Shown here piece after piece: positions 1 through 5,629 of a DNA stretch of 6,520 nucleotides (its first letter is position 1; every line of letters starts with the position of its first letter). A program made the translations under genes and the position numbers. Below the pieces are notes generated by a model, which did not search any database, was not told where the DNA came from, and saw only the letters and a list, made by a program, of their open reading frames with translations. Source of the DNA: Ruminococcaceae bacterium UBA1213 (GTDB taxonomy: Bacteria > Bacillota > Clostridia > Oscillospirales > Acutalibacteraceae); contig DBXL01000068.1 in NCBI GenBank assembly GCA_002309275.1, forward strand, positions 431-6,950, read 5' to 3'.

Positions 1-31
1 TGCAACAAAATCAAATGTAAGATGCAGTTTG

Positions 32-71
32 AAAAAAAAGGGAACAGATTTTTTAAGAAATCTGTCCCTTT
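32..71 (-). terminator. Intrinsic terminator after the HAD phosphatase gene
   Basis: Read on the minus strand, AAAGGGACAGATTT (71-58) pairs with AAATCTGTTCCCTTT (51-37), leaving one bulged T and a six-base loop. The 3' arm runs straight into eight more Ts (39-32). A stable stem followed at once by a U-tract is the classic Rho-independent layout. It lies 21 bases past the stop codon of the phosphatase gene and so ends the two-gene dehydrogenase/phosphatase unit. Nothing recognisable is seen in the remaining bases 1-31. Confidence 0.93.
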
Positions 72-92
72 AGTAGTCTTACCGCTTTTAAT

Positions 93-722
93 TCAAATAA
101 TCCTGTCCAACAATTCAGGCAATCGGCAAAATTCTGTCAATTCCGGCACGGTTTCACGGATAGTGCCGAATCCATAGGCGGCATGAATAAAATCAACTCC
201 TGCTTTCACAGCCGAATCATAGTCCCCCTGAATATCGCCTATATAATACGCCTTTTCAAGACCGTTTCTTTTGGCAAGAAGGTCTATGTTATCCCCTTTT
301 TCCTTCAGATTGTTTCCATAGCACTCTATATCTTCAAAGTATTTCCAGAAATCAAAATGGTCAAGAAATGCTTCTATATAGCCTTTCTGACAGTTGCTGA
401 CGATATAAAGGTGATACTTCTCTTTCAGTGATACAAGTGTCTTTTCCAGACCGGAATATAATTCTCCACCATTTTTTCTGAGATAATCATTTTCATATTC
501 ACAGCACATATCAAGCAGTTTCATTCTTTCCTCTTTGGGAAGGTCTGAAAAAATAATATCTGCAATTTTATCCATTGTCAGCCCCATAACGTTCATTATA
601 TCCTGTTTTGTTATATTTCTGTCATAACCGGATTTTTTTAATTGTTCAGTCCATGAAGCTGCCACATTTTCCGAAGAATCCCATAATGTACCGTCCATAT
701 CAAAAATAAGACCTGTTTTCAT
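93..722 (-). CDS. HAD-superfamily phosphatase (Cof/Gph-like, subfamily IA)
   Basis: This 209-residue protein is a complete haloacid-dehalogenase-fold hydrolase, expected to be cytosolic and Mg2+-dependent. Motif I is FDMDGTL, with nucleophile Asp8 and acid/base Asp10. A helical cap follows (about 15-90). Motif II is the Ser of IVSN (Ser109), motif III is a Lys near 140-142, and motif IV is GDIQGD with Asp163 and Asp167. The length and the cap between motifs I and II match subfamily I enzymes such as phosphoglycolate phosphatase and PhnX-like proteins. The ATG shares one base with the upstream dehydrogenase stop (TGATG), and GGTGGAAAG just before it can serve as a ribosome binding site, so translation is probably coupled. 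The coupling suggests that it acts on a phosphorylated metabolite related to the dehydrogenase's substrate or product, such as a triose or glycerol phosphate. The substrate cannot be read from sequence; the superfamily assignment is secure. Confidence 0.9.
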   Translation of the reverse strand: MKTGLIFDMDGTLWDSSENVAASWTEQLKKSGYDRNITKQDIMNVMGLTMDKIADIIFSDLPKEERMKLLDMCCEYENDYLRKNGGELYSGLEKTLVSLKEKYHLYIVSNCQKGYIEAFLDHFDFWKYFEDIECYGNNLKEKGDNIDLLAKRNGLEKAYYIGDIQGDYDSAVKAGVDFIHAAYGFGTIRETVPELTEFCRLPELLDRII

Positions 723-1783
723 CAGCTTTCCACCATTCTGTTATAAATTTCATTCAACTGTCCTCTGTCATGCCTGACCTCACTCAAAATCGTGATTCTT
801 CCCTGACGCACAGTACGGGCTTTTTCCCACATATCCGCAAACATCTCTTCTGTGATACCATAGCTTTTCGGATTGAAGTCCAGACCGTATGTATGGAAAA
901 AATCAATCATGCCGTCAGGCGACTGTCCCTGAAAAATGCAGGCAGGTATGCTTCCCATCGCCACGCCCAGACCGTGTGATATTTTGATATTCGGATAATA
1001 CTCTTCTATAGCGTGTGCAAAAAGATGCTCACTGCCGCTGCAAGGTCTTGATGAACCTGCTATTTCCATTGCAAGCCCGCCCATGACAAGTGCCCTTGAC
1101 AGTATTCTTATAAACACACGACTTTTCATATCCTTTTCATCACAGTGATACACCGAGTCATAACTCATTCTTGAAAGTGCATAGGCAAAGTCCTCTACAT
1201 TTTCAGAAGTCTTTGAGGCAGATAATTTCCAGTCAAAAAGTGCTGTATGCTTTGCAATGGTATCGCCTATCCCTGAAAGAGTCTGTCCGATAGGTGCATT
1301 GGCTATCATATCGGTATCGACAATAATAGCCGTAGGTATTTTGCAGGCTATGGTTTTTCTTGCACAGCCCTCCGTTTCAAGCACCGAAAAAGGTGAGGCA
1401 AGTGAATCATTGCTCAGAGAAGTTGGCATACAGATATAAACAGCTTTACTGATATGTGCCGCATATTTTGCCGTATCAAGTACCCTGCCGCCGCCTATGC
1501 CGATAATGACTTTTATATCCTCAATACAAACTTTTTTGGCAATCTTAACAGCTTCATCAAAGCTGGCACTGTTCATTGCAATAATTTCTGCGTTGCCGAA
1601 ATCCTTGCTTATATCCGATATTTTCTCTTGATAGAGGTCTATTAAAAATTGTTCGGATACAACAATCGTTTTCTGTCCGATAATATCGGGAATGTAACGT
1701 CTGATGATTTCATCAGAGTGAAAAAAAGCGTCATCTTCTACCGCAAGGCAGATAGGAAGATTGAATCTTGTATGCTGGTTCAT
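722..1783 (-). CDS. sn-glycerol-1-phosphate dehydrogenase-family protein (EgsA/AraM type, iron-containing ADH superfamily)
   Basis: This 353-residue cytosolic oxidoreductase probably interconverts dihydroxyacetone phosphate and sn-glycerol-1-phosphate with NAD(P)H. The N-terminal half is a nucleotide-binding domain with GIGGGRVLD (95-103) and PTSLSNDSLASP (120-131). The C-terminal half is helical and carries the expected metal ligands: Asp174 in GIGD, His253 in GSEHLF and His270 in ISHGLG. The segment TIAKHTALFDWKL (175-187) is also typical of glycerol-1-phosphate dehydrogenases. Family members usually have Asp-Gly in the PTxxSxDG motif; here it is Asp126-Ser127. The start is set at ATG 1781-1783 because GGAGG (1796-1792) lies eight bases upstream. 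The in-frame ATG at 1798 would add five residues, has no ribosome binding site, and itself overlaps that GGAGG. The gene has its own promoter and is coupled to the downstream phosphatase. A related polyol- or triose-phosphate dehydrogenase activity remains possible. Confidence 0.82.
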   Translation of the reverse strand: MNQHTRFNLPICLAVEDDAFFHSDEIIRRYIPDIIGQKTIVVSEQFLIDLYQEKISDISKDFGNAEIIAMNSASFDEAVKIAKKVCIEDIKVIIGIGGGRVLDTAKYAAHISKAVYICMPTSLSNDSLASPFSVLETEGCARKTIACKIPTAIIVDTDMIANAPIGQTLSGIGDTIAKHTALFDWKLSASKTSENVEDFAYALSRMSYDSVYHCDEKDMKSRVFIRILSRALVMGGLAMEIAGSSRPCSGSEHLFAHAIEEYYPNIKISHGLGVAMGSIPACIFQGQSPDGMIDFFHTYGLDFNPKSYGITEEMFADMWEKARTVRQGRITILSEVRHDRGQLNEIYNRMVES

Positions 1784-1791
1784 TTCGGATA

Positions 1792-1796
1792 CCTCC
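1792..1796 (-). promoter_or_regulatory. Ribosome binding site deciding the dehydrogenase start
   Basis: GGAGG (minus strand) ends eight bases before ATG 1783-1781. It overlaps the alternative upstream ATG (1798-1796), which has no purine-rich site of its own. This selects the downstream ATG. Confidence 0.85.
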
Positions 1797-1822
1797 ATAA
1801 TCGTAAATTTCTGACCGGTATT

Positions 1823-1872
1823 ATTATATCACATCTGCATATCTCAGGGCTATAGTTTAAAAAAAATTTTTT
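1823..1872 (-). promoter_or_regulatory. Promoter of the dehydrogenase/phosphatase unit: extended -10 plus UP-like A/T tract
   Basis: On the minus strand the -10 is a perfect TATAAT (1828-1823), preceded by TGA (1831-1829), which gives the extended -10 form TGnTATAAT. The predicted start near 1816 leaves a 5' leader of roughly 32 bases. The -35 position reads AGCCCT and does not resemble TTGACA. From about -56 to -40 lies AAAAAATTTTTTTTAAA (1872-1856), close in sequence and position to the consensus UP element bound by the RNA polymerase alpha C-terminal domain. I infer that the UP element and extended -10 compensate for the missing -35. No operator is evident. Confidence 0.65.
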
Positions 1873-1885
1873 CACTTTTCAATAC

Positions 1886-1928
1886 AGAAAGCCTGAAGCA
1901 AGTACAAAACGCTTGTTTCAGGCTTTCT
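1886..1928 (-). terminator. Long hairpin terminating the thi operon
   Basis: AGAAAGCCTGAA (minus 1928-1917) pairs perfectly with TTCAGGCTTTCT (1897-1886). After one mismatch, CAAG (1915-1912) pairs with CTTG (1902-1899) around a nine-base loop. It begins 29 bases past the thiC stop. The U-rich segment is not immediate: the next T-run (1866-1859) is about 19 bases away, so this may act partly as a 3'-end stabiliser. On the plus strand the mismatch becomes a G-U wobble, but that side has no good U-tract either. Position and stem strength still favour transcription termination or 3'-end formation. Confidence 0.7.
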
Positions 1929-1957
1929 ATTTCCGTGTTCACACACTTGAGAAACTC

Positions 1958-3271
1958 TTATTTTTCCGTGCAGAACTCCACTTTTTTACCTTCGAGTATC
2001 ATATTGGTAGTTCTTACGGCACACATCTTTCCGCACATCGAACAGGTATGCCTGTCAGTAGGAGGGGTACTTTCAAAATATGCCTTTGCTTTCTCTCCGT
2101 CAACCGCTATCTCAAACATCTTATCCCAGTCAACTTTGTGTCTTGCCTCTGCCATTTCATTGTCTTTATCCCTTGCATGAGGAATTCCCTTTGCTATGTC
2201 TGCCGCATGGGCTGCAATTCTGCTTGCGATAATGCCCTCTTTGACATCGTTTATATCAGGTAATCTCAAATGCTCCGCCGGCGTTACATAACACAGAAAA
2301 TCTGCTCCCGACGCTGCTGCGATTGCTCCGCCTATTGCTGATGTAATGTGGTCATATCCGGGGAATATGTCCGTTACAAGCGGTCCCAGAACGTAAAACG
2401 GTGCATTATGGCATATACGCTTTTGCAGTTTCATATTTGCCGCTATTTCATTCATTGCCATGTGTCCCGGTCCTTCCACCATTACCTGTACATTTCTTGC
2501 CCATGCTCTTTCCGTCAAGGCTCCGAGTTCAATTAATTCGGCTATTTGTCCTGCGTCTGTTGCGTCATCTATACAGCCAGGTCTGAGAGCGTCACCAAGA
2601 CTGATTGTTACATCAAATTCTTCGAGTATATCCAGAACTTTATCATAATATTCATAAAAAGGATTTTCATTTCCCGTCATCATCATCCATGCAAAAAGAA
2701 GTGAACCGCCACGGGATACGATATTCATTTTTCTCTTGTCACGCATGAAAGCTTCAACGGCTCTGCGGTTGATTCCTGCATGAATTGTCATAAAGTCAAC
2801 GCCCTCTTCGGCATGGGCTCTCACTACTTTCAAAAAATCCTCTGCGGTAATTTCCAGCAAGTCTTTTTCAAGATACCCGATAGCGTCATACATGGGAACG
2901 GTGCCTATCATGGCAGGTGATTTTTCAACAAGCTGTTTTCTGAAAGTATTGGTTTTGCCGTAGTTGCTTAAATCCATAATAGCCTCTGCACCGAATTTCA
3001 ATGCCATATCCACTTTTTGCATTTCAATATCATAGTTTTTGCAGTCGCCGGAAATGCCTAAATTGACATTTATTTTTGTTCTCAAGCCTGCACCGATTCC
3101 CTCTGCTGATATAGACTTGTGATTGATGTTACACGGTATGCATACTTCTCCCTTTGCCACTGACTGCATGATTTCTTCAGGGGTTTTATACTCCTTTTGT
3201 GCAACAACTTTCATTTCAGGCGTGATAATTCCCTTTTTGGCGGCTTCCATCTGTGTTTTATAGTTTCTCAT
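1958..3271 (-). CDS. thiC: Phosphomethylpyrimidine synthase ThiC (HMP-P synthase)
   Basis: ThiC is a radical SAM-family enzyme with a [4Fe-4S] cluster. It rearranges aminoimidazole ribonucleotide from purine synthesis into HMP phosphate in the cytosol. Diagnostic segments are IPCNINHKS near the N-terminus, GTVPMYDA, MTIHAGI, SRGGSLL, SLGDALRPG, VMVEGPGHM and FYVLGPLVTDI. The C-terminal cluster motif is CSMCGKMC, with Cys410, Cys413 and Cys417. Its spacing is CX2CX3C, one residue shorter than the CX2CX4C of E. coli or B. subtilis; I believe this form is usual in short clostridial ThiC proteins. At 437 residues it lacks the long N-terminal domain of the roughly 600-residue proteobacterial enzyme. 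The start is set at ATG 3271-3269: AAAGGAT precedes it by nine bases, and MRNYKTQMEAAKKGI matches known ThiC starts. A longer frame reaching 3334 would overlap thiD and lacks a ribosome binding site. It is the last gene of the operon, 34 bases after thiD. Confidence 0.97.
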   Translation of the reverse strand: MRNYKTQMEAAKKGIITPEMKVVAQKEYKTPEEIMQSVAKGEVCIPCNINHKSISAEGIGAGLRTKINVNLGISGDCKNYDIEMQKVDMALKFGAEAIMDLSNYGKTNTFRKQLVEKSPAMIGTVPMYDAIGYLEKDLLEITAEDFLKVVRAHAEEGVDFMTIHAGINRRAVEAFMRDKRKMNIVSRGGSLLFAWMMMTGNENPFYEYYDKVLDILEEFDVTISLGDALRPGCIDDATDAGQIAELIELGALTERAWARNVQVMVEGPGHMAMNEIAANMKLQKRICHNAPFYVLGPLVTDIFPGYDHITSAIGGAIAAASGADFLCYVTPAEHLRLPDINDVKEGIIASRIAAHAADIAKGIPHARDKDNEMAEARHKVDWDKMFEIAVDGEKAKAYFESTPPTDRHTCSMCGKMCAVRTTNMILEGKKVEFCTEK

Positions 3272-3305
3272 AAAATTATTATCCTTTCGGTTATCAAAAT
3301 TTTTT

Positions 3306-4103
3306 TCAATCGGCAAATCTGCTTTTAAGGTCAAAAGCGTGATTCATAGGTCCTGAACCCTTTCCCAAGTCAAGCATTGCCCCCAAAGCTCCCGATATGT
3401 ATTCTTTGGCTCTTTCAACGGATTTTTCAAGAGAATATCCCTTTGCAAGATTGGCGGCAATCGCTGAAGAAAGTGTACAGCCTGTGCCGTGCGTATTGGG
3501 ATTATCAATTCTTTTTCCCTTGAAATGCGTAATTTTTCCGTTGGAATACAGTATATCGTCAGCATCGCTGATATTATGCCCGCCCTTTACCAGAACGGCA
3601 CATTCAAATTTTTTTCCTATGGTGACAGCTGATTTTTCCATATCATTTTTATCGGAAATTTTCATGCCTGAAAGCACTTCTGCTTCGGGTATGTTCGGAG
3701 TGATTATATCTGCTATGGGAAAAAGTTTTTCTTTCAGTGTATTCACTGCACTGTCACCAATAAGTTTTGCTCCGCTTGTAGCCACCATGACAGGATCAAC
3801 TACAATATTTTCTGCCCTGTAAAATTTCAGTCTTTCAGCGATTACTTCAATCAGTGCCGATGACGATACCATGCCGATTTTGACTGCATCGGGGCGAATA
3901 TCCTCAAAAACTGCATTAATTTCCTTTGCAAGAAAATCCGCATCAGCTTCAAGAATCGCTGAAACGCCTGTCGTATTCTGAGCCGTGAGAGCCGTCACCG
4001 CACTCATGGCATACACCCCGTTAAGAGTCATTGTTTTGATGTCCGCCTGAATTCCGGCACCTCCGCAGGAGTCACTGCCTGCGATTGATAATGCTGTTTT
4101 CAT
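3306..4103 (-). CDS. thiD: Hydroxymethylpyrimidine/phosphomethylpyrimidine kinase ThiD
   Basis: ThiD is a ribokinase-fold cytosolic kinase that phosphorylates HMP and then HMP-P to HMP-PP, using ATP. The 265-residue length is normal. Family signatures are SIAGSDSCGGAGIQADIKT (6-24), the HMP-pocket Gln42 in TAQNTTGV, DPVMVATSG (103-111), TPNIPEAEVLSG (135-146), LVKGGH (171-176) and the anion-hole motif HGTGCTLSSAIA (205-216), with Cys209. The start is assigned to ATG 4103-4101, which sits seven bases after AAGGAAG (4117-4111). A GTG six bases upstream (4109) is in frame but only one base from that site, so it is unlikely. ThiD receives HMP-P from ThiC, encoded just downstream, and supplies ThiE, encoded just upstream. 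The 85-base gap to thiE contains hairpins, so thiD may be expressed at a different level from thiE. Confidence 0.96.
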   Translation of the reverse strand: MKTALSIAGSDSCGGAGIQADIKTMTLNGVYAMSAVTALTAQNTTGVSAILEADADFLAKEINAVFEDIRPDAVKIGMVSSSALIEVIAERLKFYRAENIVVDPVMVATSGAKLIGDSAVNTLKEKLFPIADIITPNIPEAEVLSGMKISDKNDMEKSAVTIGKKFECAVLVKGGHNISDADDILYSNGKITHFKGKRIDNPNTHGTGCTLSSAIAANLAKGYSLEKSVERAKEYISGALGAMLDLGKGSGPMNHAFDLKSRFAD

Positions 4104-4111
4104 ATTCACTC

Positions 4112-4124
4112 TTCCTTTCAGGAA
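4112..4124 (-). promoter_or_regulatory. Small hairpin covering the thiD ribosome binding site
   Basis: On the minus strand TTCCT (4124-4120) pairs with AGGAA (4116-4112) around a GAA loop. The 3' arm contains most of the thiD Shine-Dalgarno sequence AAGGAAG. With five pairs and a three-base loop it is marginally stable, so it may only modestly dampen thiD initiation. Regulation is inferred. Confidence 0.35.
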
Positions 4125-4145
4125 AATTTTGCATTATTTTTATAA

Positions 4146-4178
4146 AGCGTTGTGAAGTGGTGTCCCCGACTCAACGCT
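4146..4178 (-). repeat. Intercistronic inverted repeat between thiE and thiD
   Basis: AGCGTTG (minus 4178-4172) pairs with CAACGCT (4152-4146), a perfect 7 bp stem. The enclosed 19 bases can add a short AGT/ACT pairing and a GG/CC closure. It starts 11 bases after the thiE stop and is followed by TTATAAAAATAA, not a clean T-run. It is therefore not a standard terminator. It could be a 3'-end stabiliser or RNase processing site that adjusts thiE versus thiD-thiC transcript levels, or a weak attenuator. No TPP-riboswitch core is seen here. Confidence 0.5.
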
Positions 4179-4188
4179 GAAATTTTTT

Positions 4189-4827
4189 TCAAACTGACAG
4201 CTTCAGTTTTTCGCTTATTGCCCTGAGTTCACTTGCAGACTGCTTCGGCTCAGGGCTTTTCATTATCGCCGAAACAACGCATATTCCCGAAATACCCGTA
4301 TTTTCAAGCACATGGCAGTTATCTTTATTCAGACCGCCTATGGCATTCACAGGCACATTGACAGCCCTGCATATATCTTTCAAAGTGTCAACCGATGTCA
4401 GAACGGTTTTGACTTTTGTAGTGGTGGGGTATATCGCACCTACTCCAAGATAGTCTGCACCGTTTTTCACGGCTTCAAGTGCCTGTACAACAGTCTTTGT
4501 TGTTGCACCTATTATCATGCCGTCACCCACAATTTTTCTTGCCGTATTCACGGGCATATCACTTTGTCCGAGGTGTACGCCCTCTGCTCCCACTGCTAAA
4601 GCGACATCTATTCTGTCATCAACTATCAGCGGGACATTGTATTTTACAGCAATTTCATGTACCTTTTCTGCAAGGTGCATATATTCCCTTGTGGATTTGT
4701 CCTTTTCACGAATCTGCATAATAGTGACACCGCCTGAAAGTGCCTGTTCCACTTTGTAAAGAAATACATTTTCTTCCATTCCTGTGCTGTCCGTGATAAA
4801 ATACAGGCTTGTATCAAATTGTTTCAA
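4189..4827 (-). CDS. thiE: Thiamine-phosphate synthase ThiE
   Basis: ThiE is a TIM-barrel enzyme that joins HMP-PP to thiazole phosphate, giving thiamine monophosphate and pyrophosphate. The 212 residues cover the whole family. They include strand 1 LYFITDS (8-14), the pyrophosphate-binding QIREKD (38-43), VDDRIDVA (69-76), HLGQSDMP (85-92), IIGATTK (105-111), GVGAIYPTTTK (128-138), NAIGGLN (161-167) and GISGICVVSAIM (178-189). The start is TTG at 4827-4825. GGAGG (4841-4837) lies nine bases upstream, and the first internal Met (residue 17) would remove beta-strand 1. The reading frame overlaps the end of thiM by 14 bases and its ribosome binding site lies inside thiM, so the two are translationally linked. 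This matches the pathway, since ThiM makes one of ThiE's two substrates. Its product still needs conversion to TPP by ThiL or ThiN, neither encoded here. Confidence 0.96.
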   Translation of the reverse strand: MKQFDTSLYFITDSTGMEENVFLYKVEQALSGGVTIMQIREKDKSTREYMHLAEKVHEIAVKYNVPLIVDDRIDVALAVGAEGVHLGQSDMPVNTARKIVGDGMIIGATTKTVVQALEAVKNGADYLGVGAIYPTTTKVKTVLTSVDTLKDICRAVNVPVNAIGGLNKDNCHVLENTGISGICVVSAIMKSPEPKQSASELRAISEKLKLSV

Positions 4828-5629
4828 GTGTCGGTTCCTCCGCTTTCATATATTTTTCAATATCGGCATTTCTCAAAAGAGAAAGCGAGTCAAGAAGTGC
4901 TGTGTAAAAACTTCCCGTTCCCTCTTTCACAGAGGCAAGTTCTCCGCATATTCCCATTACAGTGCAGGCGGTCACTGCCGATTCAAAACCGCCTGCAACC
5001 GACAAATATACAGCTGTCAAAGCTCCCTGCATACAGCCTGTACCCGTTATTTCCGCAAGGCGTGGAGAGCCGTTATGAATATATGCAACTTTTTCCCCGT
5101 CTGTGACAATATCCGTTTTACCGCTTGCAAGTACAACAGCATGATATTTTTTGGAAGCGGATACCGCTGAATCAAGTGTTTTTTCAAACGTGGCGGAGGA
5201 GTGGGAATCCACTCCCGCACTCCTGTATTTTTCATCGGACAATGCACATATTTCAGAGTAATTTCCTTTTATCACTGTCGGGATATGCATAGCAAGCAGT
5301 TCATGCACATAATTTCTTCTTAACTGTGAGCAGGAAATACCTACAATATCGAGGACTGACGGAATGTAATATTCTTTTGCAGTGACGGAGGATTTTTTAA
5401 TTGACTCCATACGCACGTCAGTGATATTCGCTATATTGAGCATGAGGGCAGACGCTGTGGCAGTTATCTCCTGCACTTCAAGAGGATGTTCTGCCATAAT
5501 CGGTCTTGCCCCTGCCGACAGCACCGCATTCGCACACATATTAATTGATATAGGATTAGTAATGCAGTGTATCAGCGGTCTTTTTTCATATACGCTGTTT
5601 CTGACAGTGTTGATTTCAAGTGCATTCAT
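4814..5629 (-). CDS. thiM: Hydroxyethylthiazole kinase ThiM
   Basis: ThiM phosphorylates the salvaged thiazole alcohol (THZ/HET) to thiazole phosphate with ATP. It has the ribokinase-like fold and is usually a homotrimer. Conserved segments in this 271-residue protein are PLIHCITNPISINMCANAVLSAGARPIMA (18-46), LNIANI (64-69), VIKGNYSEI (119-127), the G-K-T/D-rich SGKTDIVTDG (169-178) and EITGTGCMQGA (193-203), with Cys199 at the position of the essential Cys of the B. subtilis enzyme. The usual DPVGxGAT segment reads LDIVGISCS (93-101), so Pro is replaced by Ile and the Gly-Ala by Ser-Cys. This may be a clostridial subgroup feature. The chosen start, ATG 5629-5627, shares one base with the thiW stop (TGATG) and follows AAAGG by ten bases. 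A TTG three bases earlier is also in frame. Coupling to ThiW fits import followed by trapping through phosphorylation. Confidence 0.93.
   Translation of the reverse strand: MNALEINTVRNSVYEKRPLIHCITNPISINMCANAVLSAGARPIMAEHPLEVQEITATASALMLNIANITDVRMESIKKSSVTAKEYYIPSVLDIVGISCSQLRRNYVHELLAMHIPTVIKGNYSEICALSDEKYRSAGVDSHSSATFEKTLDSAVSASKKYHAVVLASGKTDIVTDGEKVAYIHNGSPRLAEITGTGCMQGALTAVYLSVAGGFESAVTACTVMGICGELASVKEGTGSFYTALLDSLSLLRNADIEKYMKAEEPTLETI
4837..4841 (-). promoter_or_regulatory. Ribosome binding site deciding the TTG start of thiE
   Basis: GGAGG, inside the 3' end of thiM, is followed by nine bases and then TTG 4827-4825. No ATG lies in frame nearby. The strong site therefore supports a non-ATG start. 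Confidence 0.85.

Noticed and set aside
1913..2263. Plus-strand open frame of 116 codons antisense to the thiC 3' end
   Set aside because: It begins inside the thiC-distal hairpin, runs opposite the conserved ThiC cluster region, and gives a low-complexity Cys/His-rich product with no domain.
3272..3334. Longer thiC start adding 21 residues and overlapping thiD
   Set aside because: The extra residues do not resemble ThiC N-termini and lack a ribosome binding site, while ATG 3271 has AAAGGAT at proper distance.
3397..3822. Plus-strand open frame of 141 codons antisense to thiD
   Set aside because: It lies wholly opposite a well-conserved thiD, has no ribosome binding site or recognisable domain, and mirrors the thiD codon pattern.
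4146..4178. Intercistronic stem as an intrinsic terminator
   Set aside because: The stem is followed by TTATAAAAATAA without a proper T-run, and thiD and thiC downstream have no convincing promoter of their own.
4784..5170. Plus-strand open frame of 128 codons antisense to thiM and thiE
   Set aside because: It is Cys/Arg/Phe-rich with no family resemblance and sits opposite conserved thiM and thiE coding sequence, which is typical of a shadow frame.
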